Shown here: one piece after another, positions 8,131-20,820 of the stretch
How positions within the stretch are numbered: position 1 is the stretch's first letter
Layout of the letters: every line of letters starts with the position of its first letter
Assembly: GCA_000720375.1 (NCBI GenBank)
Contig: JOAA01000003.1
Coordinates: 372,001-436,000, forward strand
DNA length: 64,000 bases
Direction of reading: 5' to 3'
DNA from: Rhodococcus rhodnii
GTDB lineage: Bacteria > Actinomycetota > Actinomycetes > Mycobacteriales > Pseudonocardiaceae
The notes under the pieces: generated by a model
The model's input: the letters and a program-made list of their open reading frames with translations, nothing else
Told to the model about the DNA's origin: nothing
The model's database searches: none
Program-made: the position numbers and the translations under genes

Positions 8131-10173
8131 GTGCCCCGAACCGCCGACTCTCTCCCTTCCCTGCGCGAACTGTTGACCACCGCCGTCGAAGCGGTCGGCG
8201 GCACCGAGCGGCCCGGCCAGGTGACCATGGCCGAGGCAGTGCACAAGTCGATCAGGACCGGCGAGCATCTGGCCGTCCAGGCGGGCACGGGCACCGGAAA
8301 GTCGTTGGCGTACCTGGTTCCCGCGGTGCGCCACGCGATCGAGACCGGCCGGACCGTCGTGGTCTCCACGGCGACCATCGCGCTGCAGCGCCAACTGGTC
8401 GACCGCGATCTCCCGCGGTTGGCCAAAGCGTTGAAGGCGTCGATCGGGCGCGAGCCGACGTTCGCGATCTTGAAGGGCCGCCGCAACTACCTCTGCCTGC
8501 ACCGGCTGGACACTGGCGCACCAGAAGAGCCAGACGACGGCGGGCTGTTCGACCCGTTCGCGGTGTCGGCGCTCGGCAGGCACGTCAAAAGGCTCTTCGA
8601 ATGGTCCTCCGAGACCGAGACGGGCGACCGCGACGAGCTGGTGCCGGGCGTGACCGACCAGGCGTGGCGCCAGGTTTCCGTGTCCGCCAAGGAATGCCTC
8701 GGCAAGGACAAGTGTCCGTTCGGCACGGACTGCTTCGCCGAACTGGCCAGGGCCGAGGCCGGGCGGGCCGACCTCGTGGTCACCAACCACGCGCTGCTGG
8801 CGATCGACGCCCTGCAGGGCTACCAGGTCCTGCCCGAGCACGACGTGGTGATCATCGACGAGGCGCACGAACTGGTCGACCGGGTCACGTCGGTCGCGAC
8901 CGCCGAGCTAACCGCGGGCATGGTCTCCGCGGCGGTCAAACGCTGCGGCCGTCAGATCGCGGAGGACATCGTCGACCGCTTGGAAGAAGCCAGCGAAGGC
9001 ATCAAGGAGATCTTCGACGACCTTCCCCAGGGCCGCCTGGACGATCTGCCGCGCCCCCTTCAGGGTGTCCTGACGGTGACACGCGACGCCGCGCACGCCT
9101 GCATCACGGCGCTCGGACCGGACCGTTCGTCACAAGACGTCGAGTCGACAACCGCGCGGCGCCAAGCCATCGCGCTGCTTGAGGAAATCCACGACACCGC
9201 AGTCCGGGTGCTGGAGTCGTTCGACGCCGATACCGCACAGCGTCGTGACGTCGTGTGGCTCAGTTCAGACATGATCGGCGGCAACCCGCGTCCGCCGACA
9301 CTTCGCGTCGCACCGCTGGGCGTCGCCGGGTTGCTGCGCGAGCGCTTGTTCGGTGAATGCACCACGATCCTGACGTCCGCGACTCTGACGCTCGGCGGCT
9401 CGTTCGACGCCCTGGCTCGTTCATGGGGCCTGCCCGTCGAGCAGCGGCCCGCGCAGAAGGCCGAGGGCACGGCCACCGATGTCACGCCGCCCGCGGACAA
9501 CGACGTGCCGCACTGGTCGGGGATCGATGTCGGGTCGCCGTTCACCCATGAGAAAAGCGGGATTCTGTACGTGGCGCGGCATCTTCCGCCGCCTGGCCGC
9601 GACGGCCTGCAACCGGCGTTCTTCGACGAGCTCGAAGGCCTGGTGAACGCGGCAGGTGGCCGGACGCTCGGGTTGTTCTCGTCCATGCGCGCGGCCAGGC
9701 AGGCCGCCGACGAGCTCAGGGAGCGCCTGGACTTCCCGATCTTGTGCCAGGGCGAGGATTCCACGTCGCTGCTGGTCAGCAAGTTCGCCGAGGACGAGGC
9801 CACGTGCCTGTTCGGGACGTTGTCGCTGTGGCAGGGCGTCGACGTGCCCGGGTCTTCGCTGCAGTTGGTGGTCGTCGACCGGATTCCGTTCCCGCGCCCG
9901 GACGATCCGCTGGCGTCAGCTCGGCAACGAGCGGTCGAGGCGCGCGGCGGGAACGGCTTCCTCACTGTCGCCGCGACGCACGCGGCGCTGCTGCTGGCGC
10001 AAGGCGCGGGCCGGTTGCTGCGGTCGAACGACGACAAGGGCGTCGTGGCGATCTTGGACTCGCGGCTGGCGACCGCCCGGTACGGAGGTTTCCTCCGGGC
10101 GTCGTTGCCACCATTTTGGACGACCTACGACCAGTCAGTTGTACGAGGTGCATTGGCCAGACTTAATAGTTGA
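8131..10173 (+). CDS. DinG/XPD-type ATP-dependent DNA helicase with Fe-S cluster
   Basis: The 680-residue superfamily 2 helicase has Walker A in AGTGTGKSLAYLVPA near residue 51 and DEAH as VIIDEAHEL. A four-cysteine iron-sulfur cluster site is formed by YLCLHRL and ECLGKDKCPFGTDCF, as in XPD, DinG and YoaA. The C-terminal half has SLWQGVDVPG and QGAGRLLRS (motif VI). The role is repair or resolution of unusual DNA structures, 5'-3' by family. The GTG start lies 34 nt after the LysR stop, and the gene is probably read from its own promoter. Confidence 0.88.
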   Translation: MPRTADSLPSLRELLTTAVEAVGGTERPGQVTMAEAVHKSIRTGEHLAVQAGTGTGKSLAYLVPAVRHAIETGRTVVVSTATIALQRQLVDRDLPRLAKALKASIGREPTFAILKGRRNYLCLHRLDTGAPEEPDDGGLFDPFAVSALGRHVKRLFEWSSETETGDRDELVPGVTDQAWRQVSVSAKECLGKDKCPFGTDCFAELARAEAGRADLVVTNHALLAIDALQGYQVLPEHDVVIIDEAHELVDRVTSVATAELTAGMVSAAVKRCGRQIAEDIVDRLEEASEGIKEIFDDLPQGRLDDLPRPLQGVLTVTRDAAHACITALGPDRSSQDVESTTARRQAIALLEEIHDTAVRVLESFDADTAQRRDVVWLSSDMIGGNPRPPTLRVAPLGVAGLLRERLFGECTTILTSATLTLGGSFDALARSWGLPVEQRPAQKAEGTATDVTPPADNDVPHWSGIDVGSPFTHEKSGILYVARHLPPPGRDGLQPAFFDELEGLVNAAGGRTLGLFSSMRAARQAADELRERLDFPILCQGEDSTSLLVSKFAEDEATCLFGTLSLWQGVDVPGSSLQLVVVDRIPFPRPDDPLASARQRAVEARGGNGFLTVAATHAALLLAQGAGRLLRSNDDKGVVAILDSRLATARYGGFLRASLPPFWTTYDQSVVRGALARLNS

Positions 10174-10239
10174 ACCACCTTCCCATTGTCGTCCGTACCA
10201 ACCTACGGAGGCATCGCGGAAGGTGAGGGAGACAGCCGT

Positions 10240-11427
10240 ATGGGGTCGCACCGGGAGCATGAGCCACGCCCACTCAACCGGAAAGTCCTCGTTGGACTCG
10301 TGATCGGTGTGACGGTGTCGGCCACCCTCACCGCGGTGGCCACGACGAACGAGTCACCGGTGGCGCACGAGACCGTCGAGGTTGGATCGTCCACTCCGCT
10401 TGAGCCGACAATGCGCAAGGACGTGCAGCTCACGCCTGACGAAGCCAAAGCGCGGGCGCGTGAGGAAGCTCCGCTCAGCAAGACGGTCGACGGGCTGCGC
10501 CGGAAACTCGGGGTCGCGTACGCGGGCGCCTGGTACGACAACACCAAGCGCAAGCTCATGGTCGGAATCATCGACCGTCAGTACATCGGCGAGGTGCAGC
10601 GTGCGGGCGCCGAGCCCCGGATGATGAAGAACAACCTGGCCGGGCTGACGGGCCAGAAGACCAGGATCGACCGCATGGCCCAGTCCGCGCCGCCGTCGGT
10701 GGTGTCCTGGTACGTCGACCCGACCACCAACAGTGTGGTGATCGAGTCCAAGAAGGACGCGCCGGCGGAGGCGTTCATCGAAAAGGCCAAGGGCGGCGGC
10801 GATCTCGTCCGCGTCGAGTGGACCGAGCGGGCGGCCCGTCCTCTGGTGGACGTGATCGGCGGCCGCGGCTTCACCGTCGGCGACGCCCGTTGCTCGATCG
10901 GGTTCTCCGCGAGCGGTCCCGGCGGCTCGAAGCACTTCATCACCGCGGGCCACTGCACCGCGGCCGGTGGCGTGGTCCTCAACAACGGCCTCGAATTCGG
11001 CCGGGTCAACGCGGGCACGTTCGACACGGACGGCGATTTCGGCCTGGTCGACGTGACGGACCCGACCGCGCAGACACCGGCCGCCGTCGACACACGTGAC
11101 GGTGGCCCGATCACCGTGACCGGCACCGAGGTGGCGCCGGTCGGAGCGTCGGTGTGCCGGTCCGGTGCGACGACCGGCTTCGCGTGTGGCGAGATCACCG
11201 CGATCGACGAGACCGTGAACTACGGCGAGGGCCGGATCGTCCGTGGCCTGACGCGGACTTCGGTGTGCGCCGAGCCTGGCGACTCCGGCGGGCCGTTCGT
11301 CAGCGGCACCCAGGCTCAGGGCGTCACCTCCGGCGGGATCGGCGACTGCGCCACCGCGGGCACCACGTTCTTCCAGCCGATCAACGAGGCCGCGACCAAA
11401 CTCGGCGTCACCGTGGTGACCGGATAG
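10240..11427 (+). CDS. Secreted S1 family serine protease with propeptide (streptogrisin-like)
   Basis: The 395-residue preproprotein has a cytosolic start, a membrane-spanning signal (VLVGLVIGVTVSATLTAVA), a propeptide of about 160 residues and a chymotrypsin-fold domain from about residue 204. The catalytic triad is H238 (ITAGHC), D266 (DGDFGLV) and S349 (PGDSGGP). Cysteines C218, C239, C306, C316, C343 and C370 form the usual disulfide pairs. The ATG at 10240 follows GGTGAGGGAG and is preferred to a start 18 codons upstream. Substrate specificity cannot be read reliably. It is most similar in plan to streptogrisins and alpha-lytic protease. Confidence 0.88.
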   Translation: MGSHREHEPRPLNRKVLVGLVIGVTVSATLTAVATTNESPVAHETVEVGSSTPLEPTMRKDVQLTPDEAKARAREEAPLSKTVDGLRRKLGVAYAGAWYDNTKRKLMVGIIDRQYIGEVQRAGAEPRMMKNNLAGLTGQKTRIDRMAQSAPPSVVSWYVDPTTNSVVIESKKDAPAEAFIEKAKGGGDLVRVEWTERAARPLVDVIGGRGFTVGDARCSIGFSASGPGGSKHFITAGHCTAAGGVVLNNGLEFGRVNAGTFDTDGDFGLVDVTDPTAQTPAAVDTRDGGPITVTGTEVAPVGASVCRSGATTGFACGEITAIDETVNYGEGRIVRGLTRTSVCAEPGDSGGPFVSGTQAQGVTSGGIGDCATAGTTFFQPINEAATKLGVTVVTG

Positions 11428-11446
11428 ATCCGCTGGTCAACGTGGG

Positions 11447-11465
11447 TGGCGCATCAGGTGCGCCA
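11447..11465. terminator. Hairpin terminator downstream of the serine protease
   Basis: TGGCGCA-tcagg-TGCGCCA is a perfect 7-bp stem starting 20 nt after the protease stop. It is preceded at 11430-11442 by the CCGCTGGTCAACG element seen elsewhere in the window. A near-identical copy lies at 11579-11597. Confidence 0.6.
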
Positions 11466-11585
11466 TCTTCCGGGACAAGGCCGGGCGCACCCTCGAACGC
11501 AAGCGGCGGATCGTCCTAGCGGAACGCGAGCACGCGATTCTGACTGACACGCGAGGCAAAACCGCTGGTCAACTGAGGTGGCGCG

Positions 11586-15362
<3,777 letters not shown>

Positions 15363-15527
15363 TTCCGTGCCTCCAGTGGTGGTTCTCGTTCGGGGCCGCG
15401 CCAAGACAGCTGTCCGGGCGACGTCTGGATACTATCCCCCGCTACATATGTGGGCGCGCGAGGGGAGCCAACCACATCGTTCGAGCCTGCGACTCGTCGG
15501 ATGTGTCACAGTCTCAGCCGGTTTGGG

Positions 15528-16757
15528 CTAGTGAGCTGGGACGACGGCGTACTGCCTGAGCGTCAGGTCGGTGTAGGTGACCGGCCCGCGCGGACCAGGC
15601 ACCTTGTCGATGTTGATCCCGGTCTCCGGCACCGCGAGCAGCTTGAACCCGTCGAGCAGCCTGGTCGTGGCGTTCCAGAACACGCCGGTCCCTGTGTACG
15701 CGTCCATGAACGCGTCGGCCGTCGCTGAGTTCTCCGTCACGATGCCCGCGGCCAGGCCCGAGGTCTTCTCGTTGGCCACCTGCGCCGCTTGGACGGCGTC
15801 GTCGACCGGGGAGACGGTCACGGTCGCCTCACGATCGGAGTCCAGCGCCCACTCGTAGCCGATCGGGTGGTCGTGCGGCGGCAACGAGGCCCGCACGCCT
15901 GCCTTCTCCAATGTCTCCAGAACGCTGTGAAGCACATCTGCATAGATGGCGGAGTCGATCAGCAGCAGGTTGAGCCGGTTGCACACGCCGAGCCGGTCGA
16001 GACTGCGCGCGATCAGGTCGTGCGCCTTGGCCAGGTCCGCGCCGCCGTCCACGTACAGCACGCCGCCGCCGTCCGCGTGGGCCAGCGTCCGCACGCCGTG
16101 TTTGGCGGCTTCGAAACCCAGCTCACGGGTGCTGTCGCCGCTGCCGCGCAGGATCACCAGCGGGACCAGGTCGGGAAAACGGACCAGGGCCGCGGCCGCC
16201 GCCCGGTCGGCGCTCGGCACGAGCTGGATGGCCGCGGGGTCGATCCCGGCGTCCTGCAGAGCAGGCGCGATGACCTCGCGGACCAGGGCGGTGGCCGAGC
16301 CGAGCGCGGCCGAACCGGTACGCAGGACGCCCGCGTTGCGGGACTTGATCAGCTGCGACGCGACATCGACCGTGACGTTCGGCCTGGCCTCGTAGTTGGC
16401 GCCGATCACACCGACCGGCCTGCGGCGCTCGACCAGCTTCAGCCCGTCCGGCAGGTCACGGATCGGGGTCTCGCGTTCCGGATGCGGCACGCCCGCGAGC
16501 AGGACCAAAGAATCGGCCATGGCGGCCAAACGCGCCTCGGTGATGGTCAGCCGGTCCAAGAGGCCCGAGCTCATCCCACCGGCTTTCGCGGCCTCGACAT
16601 CCTGGGCGTTGGCCGCCAGCACCGCGTCGGCACTGGCCCGCAGCCGCTCGGCCATTCCGGTCAGCGCGGCGTCGATGGCCTGCTCGGATGCCGTGGCCAG
16701 AGAGGGCGCCGCCTGTTTCGCTGCGCGTGCGCAAGCCTCGACAACCTGGTCAACCAC
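15528..16757 (-). CDS. Divergent glutamate-5-semialdehyde dehydrogenase (ProA-like)
   Basis: The 409-residue protein has the gamma-glutamyl-phosphate reductase fold. YEARPNVTVDVASQLIKSRNAG and the catalytic-cysteine segment LGVCNRLNLLLID align with ProA. The usual motif there is VCNAxETLLV, so E and T are replaced, and the segments around HADGGGVLYVDGGADL and ETGINIDKVPGPRGPVTYTDL are also atypical. The catalytic cysteine itself is kept. There is no proB or obg neighbour. It may be the lineage's normal ProA or a paralogue with another acyl-phosphate or aldehyde substrate. The GTG start follows GAGAGGAG. Confidence 0.75.
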   Translation of the reverse strand: MVDQVVEACARAAKQAAPSLATASEQAIDAALTGMAERLRASADAVLAANAQDVEAAKAGGMSSGLLDRLTITEARLAAMADSLVLLAGVPHPERETPIRDLPDGLKLVERRRPVGVIGANYEARPNVTVDVASQLIKSRNAGVLRTGSAALGSATALVREVIAPALQDAGIDPAAIQLVPSADRAAAAALVRFPDLVPLVILRGSGDSTRELGFEAAKHGVRTLAHADGGGVLYVDGGADLAKAHDLIARSLDRLGVCNRLNLLLIDSAIYADVLHSVLETLEKAGVRASLPPHDHPIGYEWALDSDREATVTVSPVDDAVQAAQVANEKTSGLAAGIVTENSATADAFMDAYTGTGVFWNATTRLLDGFKLLAVPETGINIDKVPGPRGPVTYTDLTLRQYAVVPAH

Positions 16758-16846
16758 CGTGTTCTCCTCTCCAACGAGGTGACTAGTCTGCCGCACGGGG
16801 TGGCACCATCCCATGGGAGGCGAAACACAAGTCCACTGGAGGCGTC

Positions 16847-18214
16847 GTGACGGAGTTCGTGGGCCTGCAGCGGACCGCTGAACGGATCGCTGCCGGCGAA
16901 ACGAGCTCGGTCGATCTCGTCACCGAGGCACTTGACCGGATCGAGAAGGCACAGCCCAGCCTGAACGCGTTCCGGCGGCTGCGCCGGGAAGCCGCCCTCG
17001 CCGAGGCCGCGCAGGCCGACGAGCGCATCGCCGCCGGTGAGCGGGCGCCGTTGCTCGGGGTGCCGATCGCGGTCAAGGACGACACGGACATCAAAGGCGA
17101 GCCGACGGCGTTCGGCTGCGCCGGCGAATTCCCGCTCAAGGGCGCGGACTGCGAGATCGTCCGCCGGTTGCGCCAGGCCGGTGCGGTCATCGTGGGCAAG
17201 ACCAACACCCCGGAGTTCGGCCAGTGGCCGTTCACCGAGGGGCACGCTTTCGGAGCCACCCGAAATCCCTGGGACATCGGCTACACGCCCGGCGGCTCGT
17301 CGGGCGGGTCGGCCGCCGCCGTGGCCGCGGGCCTGGTTCCCGCGGCGACAGGTTCGGACGGCCTCGGCTCGATCCGGATCCCGTCCGCATGGACCGGGTT
17401 GGTGGGCGTGAAGCCAACCCGCGGGTTGGTGCCGAGCGATCCGTTGCCGGATATGTGGAACGGTCTCGCGACGCACGGACCGCTCGCCAGGACGGTCGAA
17501 GACGCGGCTCTTCTGCTGGACGTCCTGGCTGCGACGGGCACCCGGATGCGGGATGGCGCGAAAAGTGCGCCAGGCCGGTTGCGGATCGCCTTGGCGCTGC
17601 AGGTTCCGTTCACGTTGCTGCCCGCCCGGCTGGAACCGGAGGTGCGCTCGGCCGTGGTCCGGCTCGGCCGTGTGCTGGCTCGGCTCGGGCATGAGGTCAC
17701 TTTGGCGAGCCCGCATTACGGGCTGGTCGGGCTCGGCGTCTTCGCGCGTTCGCTCGAAGGCCTGAAGGGCGCGGCCCAAGAGGTCCCGGACATGCGCCTG
17801 CTCGACGTGCGTACGCAGCAGAACCACAGAATGGGGCGGGCGCTCTCGCCCCTGGTCAAACTTTCGCGCCTGCACGAACGGTTCGAGCGTCGCCGGGTTG
17901 GCCGGATCTTTGACAAGGCCGACGTGATCCTGGCGCCGACCACCGCGACTCCGCCAACCCCAGTGGGTCACTACGACGGACTGTCGAACTTCGGCACTAC
18001 GCGGACGATGATCGCGGCGTGCCCGTACGCGTGGCCGTGGAACATCCTCGGGTTGCCGGGCGTGAATGTGCCCGCGGGACTGACCAGCAAGGGATTGCCG
18101 ATGGGCGCTCAGCTTGTCGGCGTGGAGAACTCCGAGCCGGTGCTGTTGTCGTTGGCCGCCCAGTTGCAGAAGGAAGAGCGCTGGCAGGACCGCACTCCGC
18201 CGGGCATCAGCTGA
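16847..18214 (+). CDS. Amidase signature family hydrolase
   Basis: The 455-residue amidase has the Ser-cisSer-Lys triad: lysine in GVPIAVKDDTDIKG near residue 75, the glycine-serine-rich TPGGSSGGSAAAVAAGLVPAA near 150, and the nucleophile in GSDGLGSIRIPSAW. The last motif is usually GSDxGGSIR, so one glycine is replaced by leucine. It is not GatA, because gatC and gatB are absent and the C-terminal half differs. The substrate is an unknown amide. The start is GTG at 16847. Confidence 0.85.
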   Translation: MTEFVGLQRTAERIAAGETSSVDLVTEALDRIEKAQPSLNAFRRLRREAALAEAAQADERIAAGERAPLLGVPIAVKDDTDIKGEPTAFGCAGEFPLKGADCEIVRRLRQAGAVIVGKTNTPEFGQWPFTEGHAFGATRNPWDIGYTPGGSSGGSAAAVAAGLVPAATGSDGLGSIRIPSAWTGLVGVKPTRGLVPSDPLPDMWNGLATHGPLARTVEDAALLLDVLAATGTRMRDGAKSAPGRLRIALALQVPFTLLPARLEPEVRSAVVRLGRVLARLGHEVTLASPHYGLVGLGVFARSLEGLKGAAQEVPDMRLLDVRTQQNHRMGRALSPLVKLSRLHERFERRRVGRIFDKADVILAPTTATPPTPVGHYDGLSNFGTTRTMIAACPYAWPWNILGLPGVNVPAGLTSKGLPMGAQLVGVENSEPVLLSLAAQLQKEERWQDRTPPGIS

Positions 18215-18216
18215 CG

Positions 18217-18408
18217 CTACGGTTGTCGAGCGGTACGCAGGAACTGTTGCCAGACAAAGGGTTCAAAGGCGCGCTCGGGATCGGTGGTCTTGGAATCGCG
18301 CACTGCAACGCGGGTTTCGGCGAAGTCCACCTCAACACAGTCACTACCGCCACCACCGATGTAGCTACTCTTGCGCCACCTGCCTCCCTTCAGGACAGTC
18401 CACTCCAA
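18217..18408 (-). CDS. Orphan DUF397 domain protein
   Basis: The 63-residue protein starts at TTG (18408), the only NTG codon after the upstream in-frame TAG. RWRKSSYIGGGGSDCVEVDF followed by VAVRDSKTTDP is the DUF397 signature. DUF397 genes usually sit next to an XRE regulator of the Scr1 type in streptomycetes and relatives and may act as its partner. No such regulator is adjacent here. The gene lies between a convergent amidase (2 nt between the two stops) and a divergent methyltransferase. Confidence 0.8.
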   Translation of the reverse strand: MEWTVLKGGRWRKSSYIGGGGSDCVEVDFAETRVAVRDSKTTDPERAFEPFVWQQFLRTARQP

Positions 18409-18475
18409 CGAGATCTCGCTTGCACGACCGGCAAACTACGATGAGCACCGTTGCCGAGTCCTATGTGGAGGCGCG

Positions 18476-19204
18476 ATGAACGCGCGGCTGATCGACCTGC
18501 TGACCGCCGAGCCGGTGCACGTCGGCGACTACGTGGACATGCTCGGCGACGTCGACGAGCCGACCACCGGCCTGGCGCACCGCCTGATGCGCACGAGCTT
18601 CGTGCCGAGGATCTACGAGCGCTACTGGCGTCCCGCGCTCGGCCGCGTGGCGAAAGGGCTGAACGGGCCCAGCATGGCCGAGGAGCACCAGTTCGCCGTG
18701 GACAACCTCGCCCTGCGCAAGGGCGACGTCGTGCTGGACGTCGCGTGCGGCACGGGCGGTTTCACCAGGGATTTCGCCGGGGTGGTCGGTCCGGAGGGCC
18801 TGGCGATCGGGCTCGACTCGTCCACCACGATGCTCACGCGTGCGGTCGCCTTGGACGGCGCGCCTGCCTACCTACGAGCGGACGCCGTGCGGCCACCGTT
18901 GCGGGATGAGTCACTCGACGCGGTGTGCTGTTTCGCCGCTCTGCACATGTTCGCTGAGCCGATGGTCGCGCTGGATTCGTTCGCGCGGATTCTCAAGCCG
19001 GGCGGTCGGGTCGCGCTGCTGACGAGCGGCCGCCGTAGGTGGCAGCCGATGCGGACGGTGGACACTCTGTTGGGCCACGCCAGCGGGCAGCGCATGTTCG
19101 ACCGTGGGCAGATCGCAGAAGCTTTGCGCGCCAGGGGCTTCACCGCCGTGGTCGAACGGCACGCCGGAGTCACCCAGCTGGTCGCGGCCCGCAAGGGTGA
19201 ATGA
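18476..19204 (+). CDS. Class I SAM-dependent methyltransferase
   Basis: The 242-residue protein has motif I as VVLDVACGTGGFTRDFA, followed by GLAIGLDSS, LRADAVRPPLRDESLDAV and HMFAEPMVALDSFARILKPGG, the UbiE/Menaquinone-type methyltransferase pattern. The substrate is unknown. The ATG at 18476 follows GGAGG. Its stop overlaps the start of the next gene as ATGA, so it is coupled to the ATPase, which suggests a shared function. Confidence 0.83.
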   Translation: MNARLIDLLTAEPVHVGDYVDMLGDVDEPTTGLAHRLMRTSFVPRIYERYWRPALGRVAKGLNGPSMAEEHQFAVDNLALRKGDVVLDVACGTGGFTRDFAGVVGPEGLAIGLDSSTTMLTRAVALDGAPAYLRADAVRPPLRDESLDAVCCFAALHMFAEPMVALDSFARILKPGGRVALLTSGRRRWQPMRTVDTLLGHASGQRMFDRGQIAEALRARGFTAVVERHAGVTQLVAARKGE

Positions 19205-20769
19205 CCTGGCCCGCGTTCGCGGGGCCGAGCACGCTGGCAAAAGTGGCGTCCACTCGGCAGAAGCACCTCAACCAGGCTCTGATGCGCATCCCACGGCGAG
19301 CCGAGAGCACCGACCGCGATTCCTTGGCCGCGACCTACGTTTCGGCCGGGTCGTTCTCGGCGATGTTGCACTCGACCGACCATCAAATCCTTTACGGCCG
19401 TAGAGGCACCGGCAAAACGCACGCCTTGCTGCACCTCGCGGACCTGCTCACGCAGACCGGAGACCTGGCCGTATACGTGGACCTCCGGACGATCGGCTCG
19501 ACCGGCGGCCTGTACGGCGACCCTACGGTCAGCGTGGCTCAGCGGGGCACCCACCTTCTCGTGGACACTCTCGAAGCGCTGCATGACGAGCTGTTGTCGA
19601 CGGCCGTGGAAGGCGACGGGCGCGAGGCTCTGTTGCCCGCATTGGACGCCCTCGCCGAGGCTGCTACATCTGTACAAGTCGTTGGACAAGTGGAGCATGA
19701 GACCAAGGTCGGGGACGCATTCTCGCAGCATCATGGCGTCGATCTGGCCACGCGAGGCGCCCGGATCTCGGCCGGCCGGCAAGAGATGGCCAATCGGGAG
19801 AGCCGCCTCCGGCGTAGCGGTGTCGAGCAGCACCATGTCGTGTTCGGCCCGCTCAACCGGGCGCTGCGGGACATCGTCCGCGCGCTCGGCGGCTCCCGGT
19901 TGTGGCTGCTGCTGGACGAGTGGAGCAGCATCCCGCTGGATCTGCAGCCACTGCTCGCGGACCTCGTGCGGCGCGGGATCCTGCCGGTCGCCGGGTTGAC
20001 GGTCAAGATCGCGGCGATCGAGCGGCGCTGCCAATTCCGGACCAGCCCAAGAAGCGGCGGGGACTACGTAGGTATCGAGGTGGGCGCCGATGCGGCGCAC
20101 GCGGCGAGCCTGGACGACTTCCTGCTGTTCGACCACGTTCGCAGCCGTGCCCAGGACTTCTTCGGCCGGCTGTTCCACAACCACGTGAGCCTCCGGCTGG
20201 CCGAGATGCTGGGCGAGCCACAGCCCGACGTACTCGACGAGATGTTCAAGCGTGGCGCGTTCAACGAACTCGTCCGCGCCGCGGAAGGCGTTCCCCGAGA
20301 CGCGATCAACATCGCCGCACTGGCCGCGCAGAACGCCCGCGACGAACCCATTGGCGTCGCGGACATCCGGCGCGCGGCCCGTGACTGGTTCCTGCGCGAC
20401 AAGCAGACCGCCATCATGGCCAACGAGCCCGCACGGCAAACGCTCCGGCTACTGGTCGACGAGGTCGTCGGCAGGCGCGGATCGAGGACCTTCCTGATAA
20501 GCCATGCGGCGTGCGCGGACACGATCGACGAGTTGTACGACGCGCGTCTGCTGCACGTGTTGCGACGTGGCGTTGTCGATCGGCGCCATCCGGGCCAGAT
20601 GTACGACGGGTTCGCCGTGGACTTCGGCTGCTACGTCTCCCTGCTCCTCGACGGAGGCCTGAGCGGCCAGCCCGCGGACAAGAGCGGCTGGCTGACCTCG
20701 GCCAAAGGCATCCCGCCTGCCGGGTTCAACTTCGCCAAGGAAGCCGTCGACCTGGCCAAGCTCGTTTGA
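19201..20769 (+). CDS. P-loop ATPase of the ORC/Cdc6-like AAA class, unknown role
   Basis: The 522-residue protein has an intact Walker A, YGRRGTGKTHALLHL (G66-T73), and Walker B as LWLLLDEWSS near residue 237. Histidine TDHQILYG precedes the P-loop as in ORC-CDC6-like ATPases. The C-terminal half (residues about 290-520) is probably winged-helix, with no catalytic motif I recognise. It is translationally coupled to a methyltransferase. Similar stand-alone ATPases occur in accessory and defence loci, but nothing here shows that role. A TTTGACCAGCGGC element starts at the stop codon. Confidence 0.7.
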   Translation: MTWPAFAGPSTLAKVASTRQKHLNQALMRIPRRAESTDRDSLAATYVSAGSFSAMLHSTDHQILYGRRGTGKTHALLHLADLLTQTGDLAVYVDLRTIGSTGGLYGDPTVSVAQRGTHLLVDTLEALHDELLSTAVEGDGREALLPALDALAEAATSVQVVGQVEHETKVGDAFSQHHGVDLATRGARISAGRQEMANRESRLRRSGVEQHHVVFGPLNRALRDIVRALGGSRLWLLLDEWSSIPLDLQPLLADLVRRGILPVAGLTVKIAAIERRCQFRTSPRSGGDYVGIEVGADAAHAASLDDFLLFDHVRSRAQDFFGRLFHNHVSLRLAEMLGEPQPDVLDEMFKRGAFNELVRAAEGVPRDAINIAALAAQNARDEPIGVADIRRAARDWFLRDKQTAIMANEPARQTLRLLVDEVVGRRGSRTFLISHAACADTIDELYDARLLHVLRRGVVDRRHPGQMYDGFAVDFGCYVSLLLDGGLSGQPADKSGWLTSAKGIPPAGFNFAKEAVDLAKLV

Positions 20770-20815
20770 CCAGCGGCTTTTGACATATGTTCAAGGCGTT
20801 GGACAAATGCACAAC
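20765..20815. repeat. Copy of the TTGACCAGCGG 3'-end element
   Basis: TTTGACCAGCGGCTTTTG overlaps the ATPase stop and is followed, after a short insert, by GGACAAATGCACAAC. Read on the minus strand this resembles the unit repeated at 58161-58401 (catttgt.caacg ... caaa.cgctggtca). It lies between convergent genes. Confidence 0.5.
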
Positions 20816-20820
20816 AGCCC

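Noticed and set aside
18476..20769. Direct call of a phage-defence system for the methyltransferase/ATPase pair
   Set aside because: No nuclease, restriction or effector domain is recognisable and the methyltransferase looks like the small-molecule type; kept as a hypothesis only.
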